Assembly: GCA_900547195.1 (NCBI GenBank)
Contig: URFQ01000018.1
Span: forward strand, 1-36,817
Direction of reading: 5' to 3'
Source of the DNA: an uncultured Butyricicoccus sp.
Lineage (GTDB): Bacteria; Bacillota; Clostridia; Oscillospirales; Butyricicoccaceae
DNA length: 36,817 nt
Shown here: positions 22,190 to 36,817 of the stretch, in pieces
Numbering within the stretch: position 1 is the stretch's first letter
How the letters are laid out: each line of letters opens with the position of its first letter
Position numbers and translations under genes: made by a program
The notes under the pieces: generated by a model
Told to the model about the DNA's origin: nothing
Database searches by the model: none
The model's input: the letters and a program-made list of their open reading frames with translations, nothing else

Positions 22190-22219
22190 TTGACTTCGAC
22201 CCTGAAAAAATGGTATAAT
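22190..22219 (+). promoter_or_regulatory. sigma-A promoter of rpoB-rpoC
   Basis: TTGACT (22190-22195), 18-base spacer, TATAAT (22214-22219). Start predicted near 22226, leaving a leader of about 145 bases. Here rpoB does not follow rplJ-rplL, so it needs its own promoter. Confidence 0.85.
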
Positions 22220-22241
22220 TAATCGCTTATCGAAATTAAGC

Positions 22242-22292
22242 TGCTTTTCCCGATAACTACCATTATAATAGCATGATTTCATCGGAAAAGCA
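22242..22292 (+). promoter_or_regulatory. long hairpin in the rpoB leader
   Basis: TGCTTTTCC-C-GAT pairs with ATC-GGAAAAGCA (12 bp with one bulged C) enclosing about 26 bases. No T run follows, so it is not a terminator. A role in autoregulation or mRNA stability is possible but unproven. Confidence 0.4.
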
Positions 22293-22370
22293 AGCGTTAC
22301 ATTCGGAATTTTACCACGCCACCCGGCGTATCAACATTGCGGAACATTGAAAAGGAGTGATGGGTTCAAC

Positions 22371-26093
<3,723 letters not shown>

Positions 26094-26116
26094 CGGGAAG
26101 GAGTAACGTTTCGTTT

Positions 26117-29650
<3,534 letters not shown>

Positions 29651-29775
29651 TCGGTTCACGGCAGGGCATTTTGCAGGGGCGGCACCGCAAGGGGGCCCCT
29701 GCCTCCCGCTGTCATCCGCACGGATGGAAATTGACGAAAAAAAGAATGTATAAACCGGAAAAATCCGGTTATTCT

Positions 29776-29809
29776 AAGAGGGACGCCGCGAAAAGGGTGT
29801 CCCTCTTTT
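29776..29809 (+). terminator. terminator of rpoB-rpoC
   Basis: AAGAGGGAC pairs with GTCCCTCTT (9 bp, 14-base loop) and ends in four T. It lies about 125 bases after the rpoC stop and before the next promoter. Confidence 0.7.
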
Positions 29810-29898
29810 GCGCTTTAGCGCGACATGTAAAAAAGTGCACAGTTTCTCTCGCACCATGCGGAAAATTCTCGATAAAATGGAGAAACGCGAAAAAAAGC

Positions 29899-29927
29899 TT
29901 GACCGGACGGGGGGAAGCCGTTATACT
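29899..29927 (+). promoter_or_regulatory. sigma-A promoter of the L7Ae-rpsL-rpsG-fusA unit
   Basis: TTGACC (29899-29904), 17-base spacer, TATACT (29922-29927), 30 bases before the L7Ae-like start. Restarts transcription of the str operon after the rpoC terminator. Confidence 0.8.
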
Positions 29928-29957
29928 ATTATCGTATGCGGTATAGGAGGAAAAACC

Positions 29958-30203
29958 ATGCTTTCTCAATTAACGGCGGCGGCAAAGGTCGTTGGCGTCA
30001 AGCAGTCCAGAAAGGCCATCCGCGACGGCAAAGCGGCGCGCGTTTATATTGCGCTGGACGCCGAGCAGCGTGTGCTGCGCCCCATCTGCGACCTGTGCCG
30101 TGATATGGATGTTCCGGTGGAAGAAGTCGCCACCATGGCCGAGCTCGGTGATGCCTGTATGATCGACGTCGGCGCGGCGGTTGTCACCATTCTCGCGGAA
30201 TAA
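29958..30203 (+). CDS. L7Ae/L30e-family RNA-binding protein (YbxF-like)
   Basis: 81 residues with the L7Ae fold: LTAAAKVVGVKQSRKAIRDGKAARVYIALDAE is the N-terminal RNA-binding half (split here as helix, VGVKQSRKAI, then strand), and DVPVEEVATMAELGDACMIDVGAA the C-terminal half. In Bacillus the equivalent gene (ybxF) also lies between rpoC and rpsL; its product binds kink-turn RNA and associates with ribosomes. Ribosome site AGGAGG with 7-base spacing. A small hairpin (30213-30236) without a T run separates it from rpsL. Confidence 0.88.
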   Translation: MLSQLTAAAKVVGVKQSRKAIRDGKAARVYIALDAEQRVLRPICDLCRDMDVPVEEVATMAELGDACMIDVGAAVVTILAE

Positions 30204-30272
30204 TCATCTGCTGATAACCGGAAACCCCGGTTTATCATAAAAATTCAAATTTTGAAAGAAGGAGGAAAAAGA

Positions 30273-30692
30273 ATGCCTACTTTTAATCAGCTCGTACGCA
30301 AGGGACGTGAGGTCTCCAAGGCGAAGTCCACCGCTCCGGCTCTTCAGGTTGGCTACAACTCTCAGAAGAAGAAGCAGACCGAGCAGTCTGCGCCCCAGAA
30401 GCGCGGCGTGTGCACCACCGTCAAGACCATGACCCCGAAGAAGCCGAACTCTGCACTCCGTAAGATCGCCCGTGTCCGCCTGACCAACGGTATGGAAGTT
30501 TCCGCTTACATCCCGGGTATCGGCCACAACCTGCAGGAGCACTCCGTAGTAATGGTTCGCGGCGGCCGTGTAAAGGACCTTCCTGGCGTACGTTACCACA
30601 TCATCCGCGGCACTCTGGATACCCAGGGCGTTGCAAACCGCAAGCAGGCCCGCTCCAAGTACGGCGCGAAGCGCCCGAAGGCCGGCAAGTAA
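30273..30692 (+). CDS. rpsL: 30S ribosomal protein S12
   Basis: 139 residues, starting MPTFNQLVRKGR, with TPKKPNSALRKIARVRLTNG at 54-73, IPGIGHNLQEHSVVM and GVRYHIIRGTLDTQGV. Decoding-centre protein. The lysines corresponding to K42/K43 of E. coli (here K56, K57) are unchanged, so no typical streptomycin-resistance change. ATG 30273 follows AAGGAGG; the longer frame from 30252 includes that ribosome site and is rejected. 294 bases separate it from rpsG. Confidence 0.98.
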   Translation: MPTFNQLVRKGREVSKAKSTAPALQVGYNSQKKKQTEQSAPQKRGVCTTVKTMTPKKPNSALRKIARVRLTNGMEVSAYIPGIGHNLQEHSVVMVRGGRVKDLPGVRYHIIRGTLDTQGVANRKQARSKYGAKRPKAGK

Positions 30693-30986
30693 TTGGCGCG
30701 CTTTTTCGCAATGCTTCGTTGTGCAGCCCGCCCCGTACCTGAGTACGCGGCCTTGCTTCACGCCTTGTCTTGCGAACACTGCCTGATTCCTTCGCAAGTT
30801 TGCGAAAAGACTTTGATTTGAACTTATCACAGTTTCAGCAAAGCAACCGGCCATAGGCCGGCCCACCGCTTTGTCTGAGTGTTTTACAATAGATTTTATT
30901 GGGAAACCCTCGGACAGGCGCCACACAGTGAGACACTTTCACTGAGTACCTATGAAATCATAATATTAATGAAGGAGGGAAGTAAA
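30693..30986 (+). other. rpsL-rpsG intercistronic region with several hairpins
   Basis: 294 bases with no gene between two genes that are normally close together. Clear inverted repeats are TTCGCA-AGTT-TGCGAA (30791-30806), CCGGCC-ATA-GGCCGG (30847-30861) and CAGTGA-7 bases-TCACTG (30926-30944). None has a T tract. No convincing promoter was found. It may be a regulatory or processing region; in E. coli the S7 repressor binds the rpsL-rpsG interval, but similarity to that site is not shown. Confidence 0.6.
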
Positions 30987-31457
30987 GTGCCAAGAAGAGG
31001 AAATGTTCCCAAGAGAGACGTTCTGCCCGATCCGCTCTACAATTCCAAGCTGGTTACCAAGCTGGTCAATTCGATCATGCTGGACGGCAAGAAGGGCGTT
31101 GCGCAGAAGGTCGTTTATGGTGCTTTTGACATTGTTCGAGACAAAACCGGTCGTGAACCCCTGGAGGTTTTCACTGAGGCTATGGAGAACATCATGCCGA
31201 GCCTGGAGGTAAAGGCACGCCGTGTCGGCGGCGCCACCTACCAGGTGCCGATGGAAGTTCGTCCGGAGCGCCGTCAGACTCTGGGCCTGCGCTGGATCAC
31301 CAAGTATTCCCGCGCCCGCTCCGAGAAGACCATGCGCGCACGCCTGGCTGGCGAGATCCTCGATGCAGCTAACAATCTGGGCGGCTCTGTCAAGAAGCGT
31401 GAGGACACGCACAAGATGGCAGAGGCGAATAAGGCATTCGCTCACTACCGTTATTAA
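30987..31457 (+). CDS. rpsG: 30S ribosomal protein S7
   Basis: 156 residues, the standard length, starting (GTG)PRRGNVPKRDVLPDP and containing LEVKARRVGGATYQVPMEVRP-type core (split: LEVKARRVGG, YQVPMEVRPERRQTLGLRW) and the C-terminal KREDTHKMAEANKAFAHYRY. It nucleates 16S rRNA head assembly. GTG 30987 is 8 bases past AAGGAGGG and gives the conserved N-terminus; the longer open frame upstream is not conserved. 30 bases before fusA. Confidence 0.98.
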   Translation: MPRRGNVPKRDVLPDPLYNSKLVTKLVNSIMLDGKKGVAQKVVYGAFDIVRDKTGREPLEVFTEAMENIMPSLEVKARRVGGATYQVPMEVRPERRQTLGLRWITKYSRARSEKTMRARLAGEILDAANNLGGSVKKREDTHKMAEANKAFAHYRY

Positions 31458-31487
31458 TGAACGGGCAGTTCTGAAAGGAGAGCAAAT

Positions 31488-33593
31488 ATGCCTAGAGAAT
31501 ATTCTCTGGAGAGAACCAGAAATATCGGCATCATGGCGCACATCGATGCCGGCAAGACCACGACTACCGAGCGTATTCTGTATTACACCGGTGTAAACTA
31601 CAAGATCGGCGACACCCATGACGGCACCGCCACCATGGACTGGATGGCGCAGGAGCAGGAGCGTGGTATCACCATCACCTCCGCGGCGACCACCTGCCAC
31701 TGGTCCGGTTCCCGTCAGCAGTACCCGGAACATCGTATCAACATCATCGACACCCCGGGCCACGTGGACTTCACCATTGAGGTTCAGCGCTCCCTGCGTG
31801 TCCTTGATGGTTCGGTGACCGTATTCTGCGCAAAGGGCGGCGTAGAGCCGCAGTCTGAGACCGTTTGGCATCAGGCGGACGACTATCATGTCCCGCGTAT
31901 GGCGTTCGTCAACAAGATGGACATCATGGGCGCGGATTTCTTCAATGTTATCCAGATGATGAAGGATCGCCTCAAGTGCAATGCAGTCCCGATCCAGCTG
32001 CCGATCGGCGCTGAGGATACCTTCAAGGGTATCATCGACCTGATGACCATGCGCGCCGAGGTTTACTACGACGATCTGGGCAAGGACGTCCGCGATGAGG
32101 ACATTCCGGCGGATATGATGGATCAGGCGCAGGAGTACCACGACGCAATGGTCGAGTCCATTGCCGAGCTGGACGAGGAGCTTATGATGAAGTACCTCGA
32201 GGGCGAGGAGATCACGGTCGACGAACTGAAGGCCGCCCTGCGTAAGGGCGTCTGCAACGTTGAGATCATCCCGGTTCTGTGCGGCACTGCTTACCGCAAC
32301 AAGGGCGTACAGCCCCTGCTGGACGCAGTCGTTGACTACATGCCGGCCCCGACCGACGTGCCGTCCATCAAGGGCGTGAACCCGGACACCGAGGAAGAGG
32401 ACGTACGTCATTCTTCCGATGAGGAGCCGTTCGCAGCTCTGGCATTTAAGATCATGACCGACCCGTATGTAGGCCGTCTGACCTTCTTCCGCGTATATTC
32501 CGGCACCCTGACCGCGGGCTCTTCTGTACTGAACGCAACCAAGGGCAACCGCGAGCGTATGGGCCGTATCCTGCAAATGCATGCAAATGCACGTAAGGAT
32601 ATTGAAATCGTTTACTCAGGCGATATCGCTGCCGCGGTAGGCCTGAAGAATACCACCACTGGCGACACCCTGTGCGATGAAAAGCACCCGATCATCCTGG
32701 AGTCCATGAATTTCCCGGATCCGGTTATCCGTGTTGCGATTGAGCCGAAGACCAAGGCTGGTCAGGAGAAGATGGGCATTGCGCTGGCAAAGCTGGCGGA
32801 AGAAGACCCGACCTTCCGCACCTGGACCGACGAGGAAACCGGCCAGACCATCATCGCCGGTATGGGCGAGCTGCATCTGGAAATTATTGTTGACCGTCTG
32901 CTCCGCGAATTCAAGGTTGAGGCAAACGTTGGCGAACCCCAGGTTGCATATAAGGAAACCATCCGCCGCAGCGCTGATGTGGACATGAAATATGCACGTC
33001 AGTCCGGTGGTAAGGGCCAGTACGGCCATGTTAAGATCATTGTTGAGCCGAACGAGTCCGGTAAGGGCTACGAGTTCATCAACAAGGTTGTCGGCGGCGC
33101 GATCCCGAAGGAATACATTGAGCCTGTCAATCAGGGTATCCAGGGCGCAATGCAGGCTGGCGTACTTGCCGGTTATCCGGTTGTTGACGTAAAGGTTACT
33201 CTGTACGATGGTTCGTTCCACGAAGTCGACTCTTCCGAAATGGCATTCAAAATCGCCGGTTCCATGGCGTTTAAGGAAGCGATGAAGAAGGCTGACCCGG
33301 TTCTGATGGAGCCCATCATGCAGGTTGACGTTATGGTTCCGGAAGACTACATGGGCGACGTGATCGGCGGCCTCAATGCACGCCGTGGCCAGATCCAGGG
33401 CATGGAGCCGCGCGGCGGCGTCCAGGCAATCGGCGCAGCAGTACCGCTGTCCGAAATGTTTGGCTACGCGACCGCTCTGCGTTCTAGCACCCAGGGCCGT
33501 GGCCAGTACACCATGCAGCCGAGCCACTACACCGAGGTTCCGAAGTCGGTACAGGAAAAAATTATCGACGCGCGTACCAAAAATCACGACTAA
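31488..33593 (+). CDS. fusA: elongation factor G
   Basis: 701 residues, the ribosomal translocase. GTPase motifs AHIDAGKTT (17-25), DTPGHVDF and NKMD. Switch region TATMDWMAQEQERGITITSA. Domain IV has YGHVKIIVEP and PKEYIEPVNQGIQGAM, and domain V VMVPEDYMGDVIGGLNARRGQIQGM. Complete. Ribosome site GAAAGGAG 8 bases before the ATG. Belongs to the rpsL-rpsG-fusA string, and tuf follows 83 bases later with its own promoter. Confidence 0.98.
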   Translation: MPREYSLERTRNIGIMAHIDAGKTTTTERILYYTGVNYKIGDTHDGTATMDWMAQEQERGITITSAATTCHWSGSRQQYPEHRINIIDTPGHVDFTIEVQRSLRVLDGSVTVFCAKGGVEPQSETVWHQADDYHVPRMAFVNKMDIMGADFFNVIQMMKDRLKCNAVPIQLPIGAEDTFKGIIDLMTMRAEVYYDDLGKDVRDEDIPADMMDQAQEYHDAMVESIAELDEELMMKYLEGEEITVDELKAALRKGVCNVEIIPVLCGTAYRNKGVQPLLDAVVDYMPAPTDVPSIKGVNPDTEEEDVRHSSDEEPFAALAFKIMTDPYVGRLTFFRVYSGTLTAGSSVLNATKGNRERMGRILQMHANARKDIEIVYSGDIAAAVGLKNTTTGDTLCDEKHPIILESMNFPDPVIRVAIEPKTKAGQEKMGIALAKLAEEDPTFRTWTDEETGQTIIAGMGELHLEIIVDRLLREFKVEANVGEPQVAYKETIRRSADVDMKYARQSGGKGQYGHVKIIVEPNESGKGYEFINKVVGGAIPKEYIEPVNQGIQGAMQAGVLAGYPVVDVKVTLYDGSFHEVDSSEMAFKIAGSMAFKEAMKKADPVLMEPIMQVDVMVPEDYMGDVIGGLNARRGQIQGMEPRGGVQAIGAAVPLSEMFGYATALRSSTQGRGQYTMQPSHYTEVPKSVQEKIIDARTKNHD

Positions 33594-33597
33594 AGAG

Positions 33598-33626
33598 TTG
33601 CTTTTTTCAGTGGTTTGATTTAGAAT
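33598..33626 (+). promoter_or_regulatory. promoter of tuf
   Basis: TTGCTT (33598-33603), 17-base spacer, TAGAAT (33621-33626), just after the fusA stop. A TATAAT at 33642-33647 may be a second -10, but it lacks a well-spaced -35. Confidence 0.6.
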
Positions 33627-33676
33627 AATCTTACCAGTGACTATAATGGACTAATTCACTAAGGAGGCTATCCAAA

Positions 33677-34879
33677 ATGGCAAAGGAAAAATTTGACCGC
33701 TCCCTGCCGCACGTAAACATTGGCACCATCGGCCACGTTGACCACGGCAAGACCACCCTGACCGCTGCAATCACCAAGGTTCTGGCTCTCGAGGGCGACG
33801 CTGAGTATCAAGCATACGACTCCATCGACAAGGCGCCGGAGGAGAAGGAGCGCGGCATTACGATCAACACCGCACACGTTGAGTATCATACCGCAAACCG
33901 TCACTACGCGCACGTCGACTGCCCGGGCCATGCTGACTACGTTAAGAACATGATCACCGGTGCTGCTCAGATGGACGGCGCGATCCTGGTTGTATCCGCT
34001 GCTGACGGCCCGATGCCGCAGACCCGCGAGCACATCCTGCTGTCCCGTCAGGTAGGCGTTCCCTACATCGTTGTTTTCATGAACAAGGCTGACCAGGTTG
34101 ACGACGAGGAGCTGCTTGATCTCGTAGAGATGGAGATCCGCGAGCTGCTGTCTTCTTATGACTTCCCGGGCGACGACATCCCGGTAATCCGTGGTTCCGC
34201 TCTGAATGTTCTGACCTGCGAGTCCACTGACACGAACGCTCCGGAGTACGCTTGCATCCATGAGCTGATGGATGCGGTTGATTCTTATATCCCGACCCCG
34301 GACCGTGCTGCTGACAAGCCGTTCATCATGCCGGTCGAGGACGTATTCTCGATCACCGGCCGTGGTACCGTTGCTACCGGCCGTGTAGAGCGTGGCGTTC
34401 TGAAGATGGGCGAGGAAGTTGAAATCGTAGGCCTGATGGACGCTCCGCGTAAGACCGTTGTAACCGGCATCGAGATGTTCCGCAAGCTGCTGGACTACGC
34501 TGAGGCTGGCGACAACATCGGCGCTCTGCTCCGCGGCATCCAGAAGACCGACATTGAGCGCGGCCAGGTTCTGGCTAAGCCGGGTTCGATCCATCCGCAC
34601 ACCAAGTTCAAGGGTCAGGTTTATGTTCTGAAGAAGGAAGAGGGCGGCCGTCACACTCCGTTCTTCAACAACTATCGCCCGCAGTTCTATTTCCGCACTA
34701 CGGACGTGACCGGTGTCATCACGCTGCCGGAAGGCACCGAGATGTGCATGCCCGGCGACAACGTCTCCATGGACGTTGAGCTGATCACCCCGATCGCTAT
34801 CGAGGAAGGTCTCCGTTTCGCTATCCGTGAAGGCGGCCGTACCGTTGGCTCCGGCGTTGTTACGAAGATCAACGAGTAA
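33677..34879 (+). CDS. tuf: elongation factor Tu
   Basis: 400 residues, delivers aminoacyl-tRNA to the ribosome. GHVDHGKTTLTAA (19-31), the switch I RGITINTAHVEY, DCPGHADYVKNM, NKAD and SALN. Domain 2 ITGRGTVATGRVERG, domain 3 ending REGGRTVGSGVVTKINE. A small extra segment in the G domain (SYDFPGDD...CESTDTNAPEYACI) is common in Clostridia. Codon use is strongly biased as expected for a highly expressed gene. Ribosome site AAGGAGG. Followed by a very strong terminator. Confidence 0.98.
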   Translation: MAKEKFDRSLPHVNIGTIGHVDHGKTTLTAAITKVLALEGDAEYQAYDSIDKAPEEKERGITINTAHVEYHTANRHYAHVDCPGHADYVKNMITGAAQMDGAILVVSAADGPMPQTREHILLSRQVGVPYIVVFMNKADQVDDEELLDLVEMEIRELLSSYDFPGDDIPVIRGSALNVLTCESTDTNAPEYACIHELMDAVDSYIPTPDRAADKPFIMPVEDVFSITGRGTVATGRVERGVLKMGEEVEIVGLMDAPRKTVVTGIEMFRKLLDYAEAGDNIGALLRGIQKTDIERGQVLAKPGSIHPHTKFKGQVYVLKKEEGGRHTPFFNNYRPQFYFRTTDVTGVITLPEGTEMCMPGDNVSMDVELITPIAIEEGLRFAIREGGRTVGSGVVTKINE

Positions 34880-34888
34880 TTATCTCTG

Positions 34889-34922
34889 AAAAAAGCGCCT
34901 GCTGAGAAGCGGGCGCTTTTTT
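34889..34922 (+). terminator. strong terminator of tuf
   Basis: A 15-bp stem (AAAAAAGCGCCTGCT with AGCGGGCGCTTTTTT, one G-U pair, loop GAGA), 10 bases after the tuf stop. Near-ideal Rho-independent terminator. Confidence 0.95.
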
Positions 34923-34961
34923 ATTGTAGAAAAACCACCGGGGAGTTTTTATTTCAGCGGC

Positions 34962-34990
34962 TTGCTTTTTCAATGAAAAAGTGATATATT
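34962..34990 (+). promoter_or_regulatory. promoter of the DUF3796-XRE operon
   Basis: TTGCTT (34962-34967), 17-base spacer, TATATT (34985-34990) with extended TGA before the -10. The -10 lies inside the operator repeat at 34977-35021. Confidence 0.7.
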
Positions 34991-35021
34991 TATCACTGAA
35001 AGGTACAAATATATCACTTTT
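34977..35021. promoter_or_regulatory. inverted-repeat operator over the DUF3796-XRE promoter
   Basis: A 13-bp perfect inverted repeat (AAAAGTGATATAT at 34977-34989 and ATATATCACTTTT at 35009-35021), with a third half-site TATCAC at 34991-34996 that makes GTGATA-TATT-TATCAC with the first. It covers the -10 and the start region. The probable repressor is the XRE protein encoded second in the operon. Confidence 0.7.
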
Positions 35022-35035
35022 AGGGGGAAGTTGAA

Positions 35036-35407
35036 ATGAAAAAGGCACACCGCAATTTTCAAGTCAAGCCCTGGATGGGCTGCATGGGTTTTTTGGGCTT
35101 CCTCGGCTTCTTGCCGAAGCACGGGGGCGGACGGAATTATTTGTTTTTTGTTTTCTTCGCATTTTTTGCCTGGTTTTTCTGGGGATTGCTGTATAAAGAG
35201 CCGGCAGATGAGCGCCTTGTGGAAAATGAAACGCGCGCTATGCGTATTGTGGGAGGCCTGTTTGCACTGCTCAGTTTTTTGCTTCTGTTTTTGCTGGACA
35301 GGCAGGGGATTGGCCGGGATACGGTGCTTTTGTTCGGGGCTTTGGGGTATTCGGTGTGCTCTGTGGCGGCTCCAGCTCTTACTTATTACCTGGACAGGAA
35401 GGCGTGA
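35036..35407 (+). CDS. DUF3796-like small membrane protein
   Basis: 123 residues. After a basic N-terminus with the Gly/Phe-rich signature MGFLGFLGFLPKHGG there is a first membrane segment (YLFFVFFAFFAWFFWGLLY, about 41-59), a soluble stretch (KEPADERLVENETRA), then two more hydrophobic segments (IVGGLFALLSFLLLFLL and LLFGALGYSVCSVAAPAL) and a basic end. This is the pattern of the DUF3796 family, which in Bacillota is regularly encoded beside a tiny XRE repressor; function unknown. Three bases separate it from the XRE gene. It is less GC-rich than the nitrogen and ribosomal genes to its left. Confidence 0.75.
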   Translation: MKKAHRNFQVKPWMGCMGFLGFLGFLPKHGGGRNYLFFVFFAFFAWFFWGLLYKEPADERLVENETRAMRIVGGLFALLSFLLLFLLDRQGIGRDTVLLFGALGYSVCSVAAPALTYYLDRKA

Positions 35408-35410
35408 ACC

Positions 35411-35611
35411 GTGGACGGCTTTGTTTGTAATTTGAAAAAGTACCGCCAGCTTGCGGGAATGACGCAAGAGGAGTTGGCATTCCGTGTGCATGTCAGGAGA
35501 GAAACGATCATTCGTCTGGAAGCCGGAAAGTACAATCCATCTCTGAAGTTGGCTATTGAGATCTCGCGTGCCGTGCGTGCGCCCATTGAATCGCTTTTTG
35601 AGTTTGAATGA
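35411..35611 (+). CDS. small XRE-family transcriptional regulator
   Basis: 66 residues, essentially one helix-turn-helix: LKKYRQLAGMTQEELAFRV, then VRRETIIRLEAGKYNPSLKL and AIEISRAVRAPIESLFEFE, the YgzD-like compact repressor type. It starts with GTG right behind the stop of the DUF3796 gene, with only weak ribosome-site similarity, so translation is probably coupled. It likely represses its own operon through the inverted repeat at 34977-35021. Confidence 0.85.
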   Translation: MDGFVCNLKKYRQLAGMTQEELAFRVHVRRETIIRLEAGKYNPSLKLAIEISRAVRAPIESLFEFE

Positions 35612-35754
35612 CGGATGAAGCTGCGTGAGATTTGGTAAAATAACTAGGAATCCGGTGGGAAACGCGGTTATTTTCTGCACGCAATTTCATGCCTGATGTG
35701 CTATACTAAGAAAAAACATTGTACAGAGTGGGAAGAATTTTGGGGGAGGAATTT
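35612..35754 (+). promoter_or_regulatory. guaA upstream region with extended -10 promoter
   Basis: 143 bases. An extended -10 (TGC then TATACT, 35702-35707) lies about 48 bases before guaA; no good -35 is seen 17 bases upstream, which extended -10 promoters tolerate. The ribosome site is GGGGGAGGA. No purine riboswitch fold was recognised. Confidence 0.5.
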
Positions 35755-36817
35755 ATGTCCGAATCAGTGATCGTCGTCGATTTTGGCGGCCAGTACAATC
35801 AGTTGATCGCGCGGCGCGTGCGCGAGTGCCATGTGTACAGCGAAATCGTTCCTTATACGAAAGCGTTGGATGTTATAAAAGCGAAGCGACCGCGGGGAAT
35901 TATCTTTACAGGCGGACCCAACAGCGCCTATGAAGATGGGGCTCCTGCCATCAGCACAGAGGTGTTTGATTTGGGCATCCCTGTACTGGGTATCTGCTAC
36001 GGCGCCCAGCTTATGATGCATCTGTTGGGCGGCCATGTGTGTAAAGCACCTGTGCGTGAATACGGCAAAACAGAGGTGTTTGTCGATCCTGCGTCCAAGC
36101 TCTTCGCGGATATTTCATCCAGCACAGTATGCTGGATGAGCCACACGGATTATATCGAATCGGTTGCTCCGGGCTTTGTTATCTCTGCACACAGTGCAAA
36201 TTGCCCGGCCGCGGCGATGGAGCAGCCGGAAAAGCGTCTGTATGCGCTGCAGTTTCATCCCGAGGTCCTGCACACGCAGGAGGGTACAAAGATGCTCTCG
36301 AATTTCATTTATAATGTGTGCGGCTGTACGGGCGATTGGAAAATGGATTCTTTCGTGGAACAGTCCATTCGCATGTTGCGGGAAAAAATCGGAGACGGGC
36401 GCGTGCTGTGTGCACTTTCGGGCGGCGTGGATTCTTCTGTTGCGGCCGTCATGCTGGCAAAAGCTGTGGGCAAGCAGCTTACCTGTGTGTTCGTGGATCA
36501 CGGCCTCATGAGAAAAAATGAAAGTGAGGAAGTGTGCGCGGTGTTCGGCCCGGAGGGACCGTACGATTTGAACTTTGTGTGTGTAAACGCGCGGCAGCGT
36601 TTTTATGACAAGCTGGCGGGCGTGGAGGAACCGGAGCAAAAACGAAAGATCATCGGCGAAGAGTTCATCCGCGTATTTGAAGAGGAAGCGAAAAAAATCG
36701 GAACAGTGGATTTTCTGGTACAGGGAACAATCTACCCGGATGTGGTGGAAAGCGGCCTGGGCGGTGAATCCACGGTCATCAAGAGCCACCATAACGTAGG
36801 CGGTCTGCCGGACTATG
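35755..36817 (+). CDS. guaA: GMP synthase (glutamine-hydrolysing), cut by window end
   Basis: Converts XMP to GMP using glutamine nitrogen. The first 354 residues are present. Class I GATase domain with VVDFGGQYNQLIARRVRE, FTGGPNSAYED, nucleophile Cys in GICYGAQLMMHLLGG (near 82), and LQFHPEV. Then the ATP pyrophosphatase domain with the P-loop ALSGGVDSSVAAVML, VDHGLMRKNE, QGTIYPDVVESG and KSHHNVGGLP. The frame is open to the last base; about 155 C-terminal residues are missing because the window ends. Start ATG 35755 with GGGGGAGGA 5 bases upstream. Confidence 0.96.
   Translation, partial: MSESVIVVDFGGQYNQLIARRVRECHVYSEIVPYTKALDVIKAKRPRGIIFTGGPNSAYEDGAPAISTEVFDLGIPVLGICYGAQLMMHLLGGHVCKAPVREYGKTEVFVDPASKLFADISSSTVCWMSHTDYIESVAPGFVISAHSANCPAAAMEQPEKRLYALQFHPEVLHTQEGTKMLSNFIYNVCGCTGDWKMDSFVEQSIRMLREKIGDGRVLCALSGGVDSSVAAVMLAKAVGKQLTCVFVDHGLMRKNESEEVCAVFGPEGPYDLNFVCVNARQRFYDKLAGVEEPEQKRKIIGEEFIRVFEEEAKKIGTVDFLVQGTIYPDVVESGLGGESTVIKSHHNVGGLPDY

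Larger units (their letters stand above)
21958..22370. other. amt-rpoB intergenic region
   Basis: 413 bases without a gene. It holds two possible amt terminators (22045-22070 and 22089-22134), the rpoB promoter (22190-22219) and a 145-base rpoB leader with a long hairpin (22242-22292). Confidence 0.8.
29651..29957. other. rpoC to L7Ae-like gene intergenic region
   Basis: 307 bases without a gene. It contains a GC-rich hairpin without a T tract (GCAGGGGC/GCCCCTGC, 29673-29702), a perfect small hairpin AACCGGA/TCCGGTT (29753-29770), the terminator at 29776-29809 and the promoter at 29899-29927. Confidence 0.7.

Noticed and set aside
34797..34879. A possible elfamycin-resistance change in EF-Tu (Ser in TVGSGVV)
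   Set aside because: Counting from the E. coli C-terminus, the resistance site A375 is the Ala in FAIREGG, which is unchanged. The Ser is a common variant in Bacillota.

Overview
The window is a GC-rich (about 60% by eye) stretch of a Bacillota chromosome, most likely class Clostridia and an Oscillospirales/Butyricicoccaceae-like gut anaerobe. The evidence is the infC-rpmI-rplT order, a DUF6472 protein, a NifS/NifU pair, a split ferredoxin-type glutamate synthase, a type III glutamine synthetase, an ANTAR regulator beside glnA, and rpoB-rpoC-L7Ae-rpsL-rpsG-fusA-tuf. Genus-level assignment is inference. No insertion sequence, CRISPR array, tRNA or rRNA gene was seen. The region looks like core chromosome.

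Layout. 1-1.4 kb (+): IF3/L35/L20 operon with a leader attenuator and a probable ATT start for infC. 1.4-3.0 kb (+): a secreted parvulin-type PPIase and a small DUF6472 protein. 2.96-3.1 kb (-): a candidate small RNA with its own promoter, an operator-like palindrome and a terminator. 3.2-8.5 kb (-): mfd, nifU-like scaffold, nifS. 8.8-10.4 kb (-): pyrG. 10.5-17.7 kb (-): a nitrogen-assimilation operon read in the order GATase subunit, FMN synthase subunit, 4Fe-4S protein, FAD/NAD reductase, GXGXG subunit, type I GS, ANTAR antiterminator. 17.8-22.0 kb (+): type III GS, then an Amt-PII fusion. 22.2-34.9 kb (+): RNA polymerase beta/beta', L7Ae-like protein, S12, S7, EF-G, EF-Tu. 34.9-35.6 kb (+): a DUF3796 membrane protein with an XRE repressor under a palindromic operator. 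35.7 kb to the end (+): guaA, cut by the window edge.

The most interesting system is 10.5-22 kb. Ammonium enters through Amt-PII and is captured by two glutamine synthetases (GSI and GSIII). A four-part glutamate synthase recycles glutamine to glutamate. An ANTAR RNA-binding protein with a degenerate receiver is encoded last in the operon. Leaders in front of the glt operon, the GSIII gene and amt each contain a small hairpin with an A1/G4 hexaloop (AAAGGC, AAAGGC, AATGGC). Each hairpin is mutually exclusive with an intrinsic terminator. This predicts one antitermination regulon that senses nitrogen, readable from the sequence alone. An unusual point is that each leader shows only one clear hexaloop hairpin, in two cases at the extreme 5' end of the transcript.
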